A stretch of DNA of 64,000 bases from Paracoccaceae bacterium (GTDB taxonomy: Bacteria > Pseudomonadota > Alphaproteobacteria > Rhodobacterales > Rhodobacteraceae). Position 1 is the stretch's first letter; every line of letters begins with the position of its first letter. The position numbers and the translations under genes are program-made. Positions 8,123 through 16,705 of the stretch are shown here, in pieces. Where the stretch lies: positions 1 through 64,000 of the forward strand of contig PAPN01000021.1 of assembly GCA_002708925.1 (NCBI GenBank), written 5' to 3'. A model generated the notes under the pieces. It did not search any database and had not been told where the DNA came from. It saw only the letters and a list, made by a program, of their open reading frames with translations.

Positions 8123-9583
8123 TTAGATCCCGGCCGGGATGTTCATCGGATCGCGCTGGATCATTTTCGGGCTGGTCAGTTCCTTCCACTTGGACAGCGC
8201 AACGCTGGCCGAATTGAAGGCAGGGCGCGGGATGAACCGGCCGCGCCCCGGCTGCGGCTGGCTGTTCTGGCCCCAAGCCCAGATGACCTCGCCCCGGTTC
8301 AGGGTGTAACGCGCCTGGGCGGTGACATCGAAGCCTTCGAACACGTTGTAGTCCAGCACCGAATGGTGGTTGGCCTGACTGATCGTCTTGGAAATCTTGG
8401 GATCCCAGACGACGATATCGGCATCCGCGCCTTCGACAATCGCGCCTTTTTGCGGATAGATGTTCAGGATCTTCGCCACATTGGTCGAGGTCGCGGCGAC
8501 AAACTCGTTCGGGGTCAGACGGCCGGTTTCCACGCCTTGTGTCCACAGCACGGCCAGGCGTTCCTCCAGCCCGTTCGAGCCGTTGGGGATCAGGCAGAAG
8601 TTATCCTTGCCCATCAGTTTTTGTTCGCTGGTAAAGGCCGCGTGGTCAGTGGCGACCACCTGCAACGAGCCCGCCTGAAGACCGGCCCACAGGCTGTCCT
8701 GGTGGGATTTATCGCGGAAGGGCGGAGACATCACCCGGCGGGCCGAGTGCATCCAGTCGCCCTTGAAATATTCGCTTTCGTCCAGAGTCAGGAACTGGAT
8801 CAGCGGCTCGCCATAGACGCGCATCCCTTTTTGACGGGCGCGGCGGATGGCTTCGTGCGCCTGCTCACAGCTGACATGCACGATATAGAGCGGCGTCCCG
8901 GCTGCATCGGCGATGGTAATGGCGCGGTTGGCGGCCTCGCCTTCGAATTCTGGCGGACGGGAATAGGCGTGGCCCTCGGGGCCGGTGATGCCCTTGGCCA
9001 GCATTTCCTCTTGCATGTCCGCCACCAGATCGCCGTTTTCCGCATGCACCATCGGCAGAGCGCCCAGCTCGCGGCAGCGTTTGAAACTGGCGAACATCTC
9101 GTCATCCTCGACCATCAGCGCGCCTTTGTAGGCCATGAAATGCTTGAACGAGTTCACGCCCATATCCACGGCGTCTTTCATCTCGTTGAAGACCTGCTCG
9201 TTCCAGCCGGTGATCGCCATGTGATAGCCCACATCCGAGCAGATCTGCGGCGCGGATTTGCGGTGCCATTCGTGGATCGCGTTCTTGATGCTGCCATCCT
9301 CGCCGGGCAGGCAGAAATCCACCACCATCGTGGTGCCGCCCACGGCTGCGGCCCAAGTGCCCGATTCAAAGGTTTCCGCCGCCGTGGTCCCCATAAAGGG
9401 CATTTCCAGATGCGTATGCGGATCAATCCCGCCGGGGATCACATAGGCGCCTTCCGCGTCGATATATTCGTCGCCCTTCAGATCCTCGCCGATCTGTTTG
9501 ATCTTTTCACCCTCGATCAGAACATCGGCTTTCCAGGTCCGGTCGGCGGTGCAAACGGTGCCGCCTTTGATGACTTTGGTCAT
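8123..9583 (-). CDS. hydA: Dihydropyrimidinase (D-hydantoinase)
   Basis: Cyclic amidohydrolase of 486 aa that opens dihydrouracil or dihydrothymine to the N-carbamoyl-beta-amino acid, step two of reductive pyrimidine breakdown; hydantoins are common side substrates. The binuclear metal site is visible: His56-x-His58 in 'GGIDPHTHLEMPF', carboxylated Lys153 in 'FMAYKG', His180 in 'MVHAENGD', His236 in 'YIVHVSCEQ' and Asp313 in 'ATDHAAF'. Length is normal for the family. It sits between the 101-aa unknown gene and the ABC importer in the RutR-boxed operon. Confidence 0.95.
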   Translation of the reverse strand: MTKVIKGGTVCTADRTWKADVLIEGEKIKQIGEDLKGDEYIDAEGAYVIPGGIDPHTHLEMPFMGTTAAETFESGTWAAAVGGTTMVVDFCLPGEDGSIKNAIHEWHRKSAPQICSDVGYHMAITGWNEQVFNEMKDAVDMGVNSFKHFMAYKGALMVEDDEMFASFKRCRELGALPMVHAENGDLVADMQEEMLAKGITGPEGHAYSRPPEFEGEAANRAITIADAAGTPLYIVHVSCEQAHEAIRRARQKGMRVYGEPLIQFLTLDESEYFKGDWMHSARRVMSPPFRDKSHQDSLWAGLQAGSLQVVATDHAAFTSEQKLMGKDNFCLIPNGSNGLEERLAVLWTQGVETGRLTPNEFVAATSTNVAKILNIYPQKGAIVEGADADIVVWDPKISKTISQANHHSVLDYNVFEGFDVTAQARYTLNRGEVIWAWGQNSQPQPGRGRFIPRPAFNSASVALSKWKELTSPKMIQRDPMNIPAGI

Positions 9584-9619
9584 GTCGTTACTCCCTGTCT
9601 TGTCTGTTGGCGCGGCGGA

Positions 9620-9925
9620 TCAGACGGACCCGAAACACCCTATCGCATCGCCGTGGACCCCGATGTCCAGCGGCCCAAAATCGGATTCCACACAGAGCGA
9701 GAAATACCCCGCCGTGGGCAGGAAAATGACGCGGTACATTCCGTTAGAGCGCGTCACATTCCAGCATTTCTGAGTAATCCCCCCGCTGAAATTCACGGTG
9801 ACAAGGCGCGGCTCGACCACCGCTTTCTTAAAGTCCTCCAGCGTAGCCCGATCCAGGCGATTGGCGGGTTTGAACCCCTCGATCGCCTGCCTGACCTGCG
9901 CTTTGACGTCTTCCTGTGTCACCAC
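9620..9925 (-). CDS. Conserved-looking small protein of unknown function in pyd operon
   Basis: 101-aa protein I do not recognise. The start is GTG at 9925 (a second GTG follows directly), preceded by GGAAGG eight bases upstream; there is no ATG alternative. It lies 18 bp after the amidohydrolase stop and 36 bp before dihydropyrimidinase, all co-directional. The first half is charged and helical ('EDVKAQVRQAIEGFK', 'ATLEDFKKAVVEP'); the second half is beta-rich ('RLVTVNFSGG', 'MYRVIFLPTAGYFSLCVES') and ends FGPLDIGVHGDAIGCFGSV. There is no signal peptide or membrane segment. Position between two catabolic enzymes suggests an accessory role in the pathway, but this is only context. Confidence 0.75.
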   Translation of the reverse strand: MVTQEDVKAQVRQAIEGFKPANRLDRATLEDFKKAVVEPRLVTVNFSGGITQKCWNVTRSNGMYRVIFLPTAGYFSLCVESDFGPLDIGVHGDAIGCFGSV

Positions 9926-9943
9926 GTTCGGGCCCTTCCGGGG

Positions 9944-11194
9944 TTATTCCACGATCTCGGCGGTTTCGACAACCGCGTGCAGCAGCACGTCTGCCCCCGC
10001 TGCCGCCCAATCCTTCGAGATCTCTTCGGCCTCGTTATGGCTCAGCCCGTCCACGCAGGGGCACATCACCATGGCAGTCGGCGCCACCTGGTTGATCCAG
10101 CACGCATCATGCCCCGCCCCCGAGATGATATCCCGATGGCTGTACCCCAGCCTTTCCGCAGCCGAGCGAATGGCCGTCACGCACCCCTCATCAAAGGCAA
10201 CCGGATCGAATCCACCCACTTTCTCAAACTCTACGCCCAGGCCCATCTCATCGCAAATTTTCTGCGCGCCGATCTTCAGCCGGGCCTCCATATCCTGAAT
10301 GACGGCCAGGTCGGGGCTGCGGAAATCGACGGTGAACACCACCTTGCCGGGGATCACGTTGCGCGAATTGGGGAAGACATCAATATGCCCCGCCGCGCCC
10401 ACGGCATGAGGCTTGTGCGACCAGGCGATCTCATCCACCAGCTCCAGCACCCGCGCCATGCCCAGCCCGGCGTTTTTGCGCATCGGCATGGGCGTGGATC
10501 CGGTATGCGCGTCCTTGCCCGTGATCGTCACCTGCGTCCAGCTCAGACCCTGACCATGAGTGACCACGCCAATATCCTTGCCCTCGGCCTCCAGAATGGG
10601 GCCCTGTTCGATATGCAGCTCAAAGAAGGCGTGCATCTTGCGCGCGCCCACTTCCTCTTCGCCTTTCCAGCCGATCCGCGCCAGCTCGTCCCCGAATTTC
10701 AGCCCCTCGGCATCCTCGCGCGCATAGGCCCAATCCTGCGTGTGAATCCCCGCAAACACGCCCGAGGCCAGCATCGCCGGCGCAAACCGCGTGCCTTCCT
10801 CATTCGTCCAATTGGTGGCCACGATGGGGTGTTTCGTCTTGATCCCCAGATCATTCAGCGTGCGGATCAGCTCCAGCCCGGCCAGAACGCCCAGAACGCC
10901 ATCATATTTCCCACCCGTCGGCTGCGTATCCAAATGGCTGCCCACATAGACCGGCAGCGCCTCGGGATCGGTCCCCGGACGCATGGCAAACATGTTGCCC
11001 ATCTGATCCAGGCCCATCGAGCATCCCGCCTCCACACACCATTTCTGGAACAGAGCGCGCCCCTCGCCATCCTCGTCCGTGACGGTCTGGCGGTTGTTCC
11101 CGCCCGCCACACCCGGACCGACCCTGGCCATCTCCATCAGGCTGTCCCACAAACGATCGCCGTTGATCTTCAGGTTTTCTCCGGGCGCTGGCAT
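9944..11194 (-). CDS. Zn-dependent M20 amidohydrolase: beta-ureidopropionase / N-carbamoyl-amino-acid hydrolase
   Basis: 416-aa hydrolase of the peptidase M20 / HyuC-AllC family, first gene of the operon. It removes the carbamoyl group from N-carbamoyl-beta-alanine (or beta-aminoisobutyrate), releasing CO2 and ammonia, which is step three of the reductive pyrimidine pathway. Metal ligands: His87 and Asp98 in 'GSHLDTQPTGGKYDG' and Glu132/133 in 'NWTNEEGTRF'. The dimerisation-domain segment 'HIEQGPILE' with the family His and a late 'GAGHDACW' are present. I chose the ATG at 11194, preceded by GAGGGG; an upstream extension would cross the operator region. Allantoate or L-carbamoylase activity is the main alternative. 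Confidence 0.88.
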   Translation of the reverse strand: MPAPGENLKINGDRLWDSLMEMARVGPGVAGGNNRQTVTDEDGEGRALFQKWCVEAGCSMGLDQMGNMFAMRPGTDPEALPVYVGSHLDTQPTGGKYDGVLGVLAGLELIRTLNDLGIKTKHPIVATNWTNEEGTRFAPAMLASGVFAGIHTQDWAYAREDAEGLKFGDELARIGWKGEEEVGARKMHAFFELHIEQGPILEAEGKDIGVVTHGQGLSWTQVTITGKDAHTGSTPMPMRKNAGLGMARVLELVDEIAWSHKPHAVGAAGHIDVFPNSRNVIPGKVVFTVDFRSPDLAVIQDMEARLKIGAQKICDEMGLGVEFEKVGGFDPVAFDEGCVTAIRSAAERLGYSHRDIISGAGHDACWINQVAPTAMVMCPCVDGLSHNEAEEISKDWAAAGADVLLHAVVETAEIVE

Positions 11195-11270
11195 TGGTTT
11201 TCCCCTCGTCTTGCTTTGCGACAGACAAGAAGGCCACCGTGGCTGGAGAGCTGGGCCCTCTTGCTGCTTT

Positions 11271-11286
11271 TTTACCATTTGGTAAA
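11271..11286. promoter_or_regulatory. RutR-like operator TTTACCA-TT-TGGTAAA
   Basis: Perfect 7-bp-arm palindrome with a 2-bp centre, between the divergent amidohydrolase operon and the rutR-like gene (77 bp from the first ATG, 117 bp from the second). It matches the form of the RutR site known in E. coli (TTGACCA-N2-TGGTCAA). One site could control both transcripts. Confidence 0.75.
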
Positions 11287-11402
11287 TTGACGATTGCGAA
11301 CCGCCTCTTCCATGTCAAGAAAACTCTTGGCTACCCCTCGGCGCGGGATAGTCTAAAATAGCTCCCGATGAATTATGCATCACTTTGTTGAAAGGGGTTT
11401 GT

Positions 11403-12035
11403 ATGAGTGCCCAGAAAAGTGCGACAGCCAAGAAACCCAGCCGGATTCAGCTTAGGAATCGGGGGAAAATTCTGGATGCTGCGCTCGAGGTTTTTTCCCA
11501 ACACGGCTATCGCGGCGCCACGCTGGACCAGATCGCCGAACATGCCGGCCTGTCCAAGCCGAACATCCTGTATTACTTCGACGGAAAAGAGGCGATCCAC
11601 GTCACCCTGCTGAACAAGCTGATGGAAACCTGGCTGGATCCCCTGCATGAAATGGACCCGGACGGCGACCCTCTCGAAGAAATCTGCGCCTATGTACGCC
11701 GCAAAGCGCAAATGAGCCGCGAATTCCCCCGCGAAAGCCGCCTTTTCGCCAATGAAATCCTCCAAGGCGCGCCCCGCATGGGCCCCCACTTGGAATCCGA
11801 CCTCAAACCGCTCTTTGACGAAAAAACCGCCGTCATCCAGGGCTGGATGGACGCCGGAAAAATCAACCCGGTCGATCCGCGCCACCTGATTTTCTCGATC
11901 TGGTCCACAACCCAGCATTATGCCGATTTCGAGGCCCAGGTCTCTGTCCTGACCCCAAACGAGGATGACATCCTCGCAAGCGCCGAAACCTATCTGGACA
12001 CCCTGTTCCGCAACCTGCTCGGCCCGAAATCCTGA
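11403..12035 (+). CDS. rutR: TetR family regulator, RutR-like (pyrimidine-responsive)
   Basis: 210-aa repressor. The N-terminal TetR helix-turn-helix spans about residues 25-65: 'ILDAALEVFSQHGYRGATLDQIAEHAGLSKPNILYYF', with the 'NILYYFDGKEAI' form typical of RutR. The C-terminal region ('RESRLFANEILQGAPRM', 'HLIFSIWSTTQHYADF') resembles the YcdC/RutR ligand domain, where uracil or thymine relieves repression. The start at 11403 follows GAAAGGGG. It lies between the two pyrimidine-catabolism operons and is divergent from one, with matching palindromes ahead of both. The name rests on similarity and context, not on direct comparison. Confidence 0.82.
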   Translation: MSAQKSATAKKPSRIQLRNRGKILDAALEVFSQHGYRGATLDQIAEHAGLSKPNILYYFDGKEAIHVTLLNKLMETWLDPLHEMDPDGDPLEEICAYVRRKAQMSREFPRESRLFANEILQGAPRMGPHLESDLKPLFDEKTAVIQGWMDAGKINPVDPRHLIFSIWSTTQHYADFEAQVSVLTPNEDDILASAETYLDTLFRNLLGPKS

Positions 12036-12134
12036 TCAGACACCGGCCCCAAACGCCAAACGGGCGGGGATTTTCAGAATGAAAATCCCCGCCTGAACCT
12101 GCGCGCCGCAGGCGCACCTTTTAACAGCAGCCGA

Positions 12135-13442
12135 TCACTCGGCCGCACAGCTGTTGCCCGGATTGTTCGGATGCTCCAGCCAGTTCCCATACTCCTCAGG
12201 CACCTCGGTTCCGGTCCGCGCGTCCACCTGCCCCGGAGCAACCCGCTCCATCGTGATGCAATCCTCGATCGGGCAGACATTGACGCACAGGTTACAGGCC
12301 ACGCATTCGTCATCCTTCACGCTGAACACGCGGTCCTCAGACATGGCAATCGCCTGGTGGCTGGTATCCTCGCAGGCCGCATAACAGCGCCCGCATTTGA
12401 TGCACGCATCTTCGTCAATCTTGGCCTTGGTGACATAGTTCAGGTTCAGATACTGCCAATCCGTCACGTTCGGCACCGCGCGCCCCACCAGTTCGCTCGT
12501 GGACGCAAATCCCTTGCGGTCCATGTAATCGCTCAACCCCGAGATCATCTCCTGCACCACCTTGAACCCATAGGTCATCGCCGCCGTGCAGACCTGCACA
12601 TTGCCCGCGCCCAGCGTCATGAACTCGGCCGCATCACGCCAGGTGGTGACCCCCCCGATACCGCTGATCGGCAGGCCATGGGTCTCAGGGTTCCGCGCGA
12701 TCTCGGCCACCATGTTCAGCGCGATGGGTTTGACAGCCGGCCCGCAATAGCCCCCATGCGTGCCCTTGCCATCAATCGTCGGTTCGGGCGCGAAATCGTC
12801 CAGATCAACCGAGGTGATCGAGTTGATCGTGTTGATCAGACTCACCGCATCTGCCCCGCCACGTTTCGCGGCCTCAGCCGGTTTGCGGATGTCGGCGATA
12901 TTCGGCGTCAGCTTCACGATACAGGGCATCCGACTGTGTTTCTTTACCCAGCGCGTCACCATTTCAATATATTCCGGCACCTGCCCCACGGCTGATCCCA
13001 TGCCGCGTTCGGCCATCCCATGCGGGCAGCCAAAGTTCAGCTCCACCCCGTCAGCGCCGGTATCCTCGATCCGTTTCAGAATGTCGGACCAGCTATCCTC
13101 GTCGCAGGGCACCATCAGGCTGATGATCAGCGCGCGGTCGGGATAGTCGCGCTTCACCGATTTAATCTCGCGCAGGTTCACCTCCAGCGGGCGATCCGTG
13201 ATCAATTCGATGTTGTTCAGCCCCAACAGACGCCGGTCCGCGCCCCAGATCGCGCCGTAACGCGGCCCGTTGACGTTCACCACCGGCGGCCCTTCGGAGC
13301 CCAGCGTTTTCCACACGACACCGCCCCAGCCTGCCTCGAACGCGCGGCGGACGTTGTATTCCTTATCCGTGGGCGGGGCCGAGGCCAGCCAGAACGGGTT
13401 TGGGGATTTGATCCCGATGAATTCGCTTGAAAGATTGGCCAT
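12135..13442 (-). CDS. pydA: NAD-dependent dihydropyrimidine dehydrogenase subunit PreA/PydA
   Basis: 435-aa FMN and iron-sulfur subunit that reduces uracil/thymine to the 5,6-dihydro form (step one). The dihydroorotate-dehydrogenase-like barrel holds the catalytic Cys139 in 'NFGCPHGMAERGMG' and the substrate-binding 'LINTINS' loop. The C-terminus has two 4Fe-4S motifs: Cys347/350/353/357 and Cys380/383/386/390. The partner pydB is immediately upstream (17 bp), so the two form one heteromeric enzyme. PreA/PreT of E. coli is the nearest known arrangement. Confidence 0.95.
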   Translation of the reverse strand: MANLSSEFIGIKSPNPFWLASAPPTDKEYNVRRAFEAGWGGVVWKTLGSEGPPVVNVNGPRYGAIWGADRRLLGLNNIELITDRPLEVNLREIKSVKRDYPDRALIISLMVPCDEDSWSDILKRIEDTGADGVELNFGCPHGMAERGMGSAVGQVPEYIEMVTRWVKKHSRMPCIVKLTPNIADIRKPAEAAKRGGADAVSLINTINSITSVDLDDFAPEPTIDGKGTHGGYCGPAVKPIALNMVAEIARNPETHGLPISGIGGVTTWRDAAEFMTLGAGNVQVCTAAMTYGFKVVQEMISGLSDYMDRKGFASTSELVGRAVPNVTDWQYLNLNYVTKAKIDEDACIKCGRCYAACEDTSHQAIAMSEDRVFSVKDDECVACNLCVNVCPIEDCITMERVAPGQVDARTGTEVPEEYGNWLEHPNNPGNSCAAE

Positions 13443-13459
13443 TCGCTTATCTCCCTCTC

Positions 13460-14782
13460 TTACGCCGTCAGAGCGGCGTGGATGTCTTCGGCGGCGTCGC
13501 GCCCTTCGGCCACGGCGGTCACGGTCAGGTCATCGCCGCCGCTGGCGCAATCGCCCCCGGCCCAGACGCCCGCCATGCTAGTGCGGCCCGTTTCGGTGAC
13601 GGCAATCTTGCGCCCGTCCAGATCCGGCAAGTCGGAACGGCCCAGCGTCTGCCCAATCGCCTTGAACACCTGATCAGCAGCCAGGCGGAAGGTTTCGCCC
13701 GTGAGGGCCAGCTCATCGCCGGTGTATTCGAACTCGATCTCGCGCACCGCGCCATTGCCGATCACCGCCTTGGGCGAGGCATTGGTGATGATCCGCACGC
13801 CTTTGGAGGCCGCCAGATCCTGTTCGAATTCGGACGCGTTCATCCGGTCCTTACCGCGCCGATACACCAGGGTGACATTCAAAGCGCCCAGCAGCCTGGC
13901 CTGCACAGCGGCGTCAATCGCCGTCATGCCGCCACCGATCACCACCACGTCCCGCCCAATCGGCACCGATCCCATATCCGAGGCCTGGCGCAGATCGGCA
14001 ATGAACTCCACCGCATCCAGAACACCGTCCTTGTCCTCGCCCTCGACGTTCAGCGCGTTCACGCCCGCCAGACCGATGCCCAGGAAAACAGCGTCATAGT
14101 CAGCGGCCAGCGAGTCCAGCGTCAGGCCAGCCCCCAGGGCCTTGCCCGTGTTCACGGTGATCCCGCCGATCTGCAACAGCCAGTCCACCTCTTTGCCGGC
14201 GAATCCGTCAACGGATTTATAGGCCGCGATGCCGAACTCGTTCAGCCCGCCCGCCTTGGGGCGCGGATCGAACAGATCGACATCATGGCCATACATCGCC
14301 AGACGGTGCGCGCAGGACAGGCCCGCAGGCCCCGCGCCAACAATGGCCACACGTTTGCCTGTGGGGGCGGCCCGTTCGAAGGGGTGCACCCCGGCCGCCA
14401 TCAGAGTGTCCGTCGCATAGCGCTGCAAACGGCCGATCTGCACCGGCTCGCCCTCGGCGGTTTCGCGCACGCAGGCCTCTTCGCACAGGGTTTCGGTGGG
14501 GCAGACGCGCGCGCACATGCCGCCCAGGATGTTTTGCTCAAAAATCGTCCTGGCGGCCTGGCCCGGTGTGCCGGTGGCGATCTGGCGGATAAACAAGGGA
14601 ATGTCGATGCTGGTCGGACAGGCTGTCATGCAGGGCGCATCGTGACAGAAATAGCAGCGATCCGCCGCCACCAGGGCCTCGTGATCCGACAGCGCCGGGT
14701 GCAGATCGGTAAAATTCTGAACGTAATCGTCGGCCGTCAATCGCCCTGCGGCAATACCTGGCGTCAGGGTGTTTGAAGTCAT
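13460..14782 (-). CDS. pydB: Dihydropyrimidine dehydrogenase NAD(P)-binding subunit PreT/PydB
   Basis: 440-aa GltD-like flavoprotein that passes electrons from NAD(P)H through FAD and Fe-S clusters to PydA. An N-terminal Fe-S domain has Cys43/46/51/55 and Cys90/94/100/104. The FAD Rossmann motif GAGPAG is at about 149-154, and a second, NAD(P)-binding motif 'VIGGGMTAIDAA' lies near residue 285. It is the first gene of the pydB-pydA operon, and a RutR-like palindrome lies 59 bp ahead of the ATG. Confidence 0.93.
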   Translation of the reverse strand: MTSNTLTPGIAAGRLTADDYVQNFTDLHPALSDHEALVAADRCYFCHDAPCMTACPTSIDIPLFIRQIATGTPGQAARTIFEQNILGGMCARVCPTETLCEEACVRETAEGEPVQIGRLQRYATDTLMAAGVHPFERAAPTGKRVAIVGAGPAGLSCAHRLAMYGHDVDLFDPRPKAGGLNEFGIAAYKSVDGFAGKEVDWLLQIGGITVNTGKALGAGLTLDSLAADYDAVFLGIGLAGVNALNVEGEDKDGVLDAVEFIADLRQASDMGSVPIGRDVVVIGGGMTAIDAAVQARLLGALNVTLVYRRGKDRMNASEFEQDLAASKGVRIITNASPKAVIGNGAVREIEFEYTGDELALTGETFRLAADQVFKAIGQTLGRSDLPDLDGRKIAVTETGRTSMAGVWAGGDCASGGDDLTVTAVAEGRDAAEDIHAALTA

Positions 14783-14840
14783 CTCAACCTCCGCTGTGCT
14801 TGGTGTTCTTTTTGAGAATCAGTATTCCATGGTTTCTTTT

Positions 14841-14856
14841 TTTATCAACTGGTAAA
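14841..14856. promoter_or_regulatory. RutR-like operator TTTATCA-AC-TGGTAAA
   Basis: Second copy of the palindrome, with one arm mismatch (T for C), 59 bp upstream of pydB. The flanks are also alike: a T-run on the left and AT-rich sequence on the right, as at 11271-11286. This ties pydBA to the same regulator. Confidence 0.72.
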
Positions 14857-14952
14857 AATTAAGACCCCAAAATCCTGTGAAACCTGCGCGGAGTTTGCTT
14901 ATTTTTTCATCATTCACGCCGGATCAGCCCCTCATCCAGCCCGCAGCCCCGT

Positions 14953-15045
14953 ATTTCGCAAATCGCAAACCCGCCGTGGAATCGGGCAGCCAGGACACGA
15001 ATCAAGCGACAAATGCGCCGCAAGTTTTTTCTGCATTTGCGAAAT
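14953..15045. promoter_or_regulatory. Paired inverted repeats ATTTCGCAAAT / ATTTGCGAAAT ahead of TetR gene
   Basis: Two perfect 11-bp inverted arms at 14953-14963 and 15035-15045, the second 27 bp before the TetR start. Each arm is itself nearly palindromic (ATTT-NNN-AAAT), so they may be two operator sites bound by the regulator's own dimers. Confidence 0.4.
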
Positions 15046-15071
15046 GGCTGGGTTCCGCGTATCCCGAATCC

Positions 15072-15626
15072 ATGACCAAAAAGGCCCGCCTGAACAAAAC
15101 CGACTGGCTGCTTGCCGGTTTCGCCGCCCTGGCCGAGGACGGCCCCGACGCGCTGAAGGCCGAGCCTCTGGCGCGGCGTCTGGGCACCACCAAGGGGTCT
15201 TTCTACTGGCATTTCACGGACGTGCCCGCCTATCACGCCGCGATGCTGGATCTGTGGGCCGAGCAGGCCACCACGCATATCCCCGCCGAGCTGGACGCAG
15301 AGCCCACTCCTGCCGCCAAATTGCGCCGACTAAGCCAGATCATCGCCGCTCACCGCAGCGAAACCCTGGGCGGCGTTAAGCTGGACACCGCCATCCGGGC
15401 ATGGTCGCGCGCGAATCCGGTGGTGGCGGACAGGCTGGCCCAGGTGGACGGTCAGCGTCTGGGCTATCTGGAAAATCTGTTGCAGGAAACGGGCATCACC
15501 AATCCGGAATGGGCGCGCATCATCTATGCCGCCGACATCGGGATGGAGGATCTGACCAGCCGCGATGGGCACGAGAATACCAGCGCAATGGGCTCATTGG
15601 TCGATCTGGTGCTGGCCCTGCGCTAA
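15072..15626 (+). CDS. TetR/AcrR family transcriptional regulator
   Basis: 184-aa regulator. The DNA-binding domain is at about residues 7-55 ('[37 protein letters not shown]'), the 'GSFYWHFTD' ending being typical. The C-terminal half is a ligand domain with '[20 protein letters not shown]', as in TetR proteins of the TetR_C_33-like kind. I took the ATG at 15072 rather than 14877, because homology begins directly after it and the upstream part looks like leader DNA. It converges with recO, the last 33 bases overlapping the recO 3' end. Its targets are unknown; it may only control itself. Confidence 0.85.
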   Translation: MTKKARLNKTDWLLAGFAALAEDGPDALKAEPLARRLGTTKGSFYWHFTDVPAYHAAMLDLWAEQATTHIPAELDAEPTPAAKLRRLSQIIAAHRSETLGGVKLDTAIRAWSRANPVVADRLAQVDGQRLGYLENLLQETGITNPEWARIIYAADIGMEDLTSRDGHENTSAMGSLVDLVLALR

Positions 15627-16346
15627 GCGTTTGTGAAACAGATCCACAAACCGCTGACGCGCCTCGGGCAGGGGTTTGTGCCCCAGCGTCGGGGCAATCC
15701 GGTTCATCAGGAAATAGCCGGTCGTTTTCATCCCATCCGCAATCTCTGCATCCGTGGCCCCGCCCTGCCCCAACATGCACAGCGGCAAAGGCAGCAGGCG
15801 ATCCGCCCATTCTCCGGCACCTTGCCGCGACACCGCCCGCCCGGTCTTGGGGGACACATAGACCAGATCATCCCGGCTGCCATTCACCGCGCATTTCCGC
15901 AGATCCAGGCCGAAACCCAGCTCTTCCAGCAGGGCCATTTCCCATTTCAGATAGGCCAGAGGCCACAGCTCCACCTCGTCCAGAATGTCCAGCAGCGCCT
16001 CGGTTCGGCGATAGAGGGACAGGTGCGGCTCACGCTCAGGCAACAGGAACATCAGCATCGCCGCCACTGCATTCAGCCCGGCCAGGGACAACCGATCCGC
16101 CAATGCTGCGGCAGAGCGGCTGCGCACAGGTTCCACCGTGTAGCTGCCGATATGATCCTCAAGCCGCGCCCGCCAGGATAGATCCAGCTGCGCGCCGGGT
16201 TGCAGGATGGGGGCGATCTTGCGGCTGGTGGCGCCGCGCATCACGCCCAGATGGCGCCCGCGTTCCGGCGTAAACACATCCAGAATGGCCGAGGTTTCCC
16301 CATGCCTGCGCACGCCCAGCAATATGCCCTGATCTCGCCACTCCAT
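15594..16346 (-). CDS. recO: DNA repair protein RecO
   Basis: 250-aa mediator that helps load RecA onto SSB-coated DNA with RecR (recR lies 18 kb away). The N-terminal OB fold opens '[26 protein letters not shown]', typical of RecO, and continues '[15 protein letters not shown]'. The helical domain follows ('[18 protein letters not shown]'). As in many alphaproteobacteria the zinc-finger cysteines are reduced: only Cys near 'LRKCAVNG' and one in 'LCMLGQG' are seen. It ends inside the convergent TetR gene. Confidence 0.93.
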   Translation of the reverse strand: MEWRDQGILLGVRRHGETSAILDVFTPERGRHLGVMRGATSRKIAPILQPGAQLDLSWRARLEDHIGSYTVEPVRSRSAAALADRLSLAGLNAVAAMLMFLLPEREPHLSLYRRTEALLDILDEVELWPLAYLKWEMALLEELGFGLDLRKCAVNGSRDDLVYVSPKTGRAVSRQGAGEWADRLLPLPLCMLGQGGATDAEIADGMKTTGYFLMNRIAPTLGHKPLPEARQRFVDLFHKRLAQGQHQIDQ

Positions 16347-16372
16347 GGGTCAGTATCCCTTGGGCGCGGCCG

Positions 16373-16705
16373 TCACGCCAGCCCCGGTTCATCCAAAAGG
16401 TGACGGCCCTGGCGGTCTTCGACCTCGATCACCCAAAGATCCGGGTCATAACTGCGCTGTTTGTGAATGGCCGCGTCCACATCTGGCTCGGCCCCCGAGG
16501 CCAGCTCGATCCAGGTGCGTTCGCCGCTCATCAGATCGAACGAGCGCTGGAACACTGCCGCGCTGCCGTCCAATGTCGCCAGTTTCACCAGCACCGCGCC
16601 GGCCGTGTCATCGCCATGCGCCACCACAAAGGCCGGGATGTCATACAGCCGCAGCCGTGTCAGATAGGCATCCACCCAGAACCGAGCCGTCAGTCGGGCG
16701 CTCAT
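16373..16705 (-). CDS. DUF1491 family protein
   Basis: 110-aa cytoplasmic protein of unknown function, recognisable by 'RFWVDAYLTRLRLYDIPAFVVAHGD' and 'YDPDLWVIEVEDRQGRHLLDEPG', a pattern confined to alphaproteobacteria as far as I know. It overlaps the end of yejF by 4 bp and precedes recO in the same direction, so it may be co-transcribed with the peptide importer genes. There are no catalytic motifs that I can identify. Confidence 0.85.
   Translation of the reverse strand: MSARLTARFWVDAYLTRLRLYDIPAFVVAHGDDTAGAVLVKLATLDGSAAVFQRSFDLMSGERTWIELASGAEPDVDAAIHKQRSYDPDLWVIEVEDRQGRHLLDEPGLA

Noticed and set aside
7442-11290. A 1282-codon open frame on the plus strand
   Set aside because: It runs antisense through hydA and the amidohydrolase, which have clear family motifs. 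Its sequence is rich in His, Arg and Gln, as expected for the complement of GC-rich coding DNA, and has no domain I recognise.
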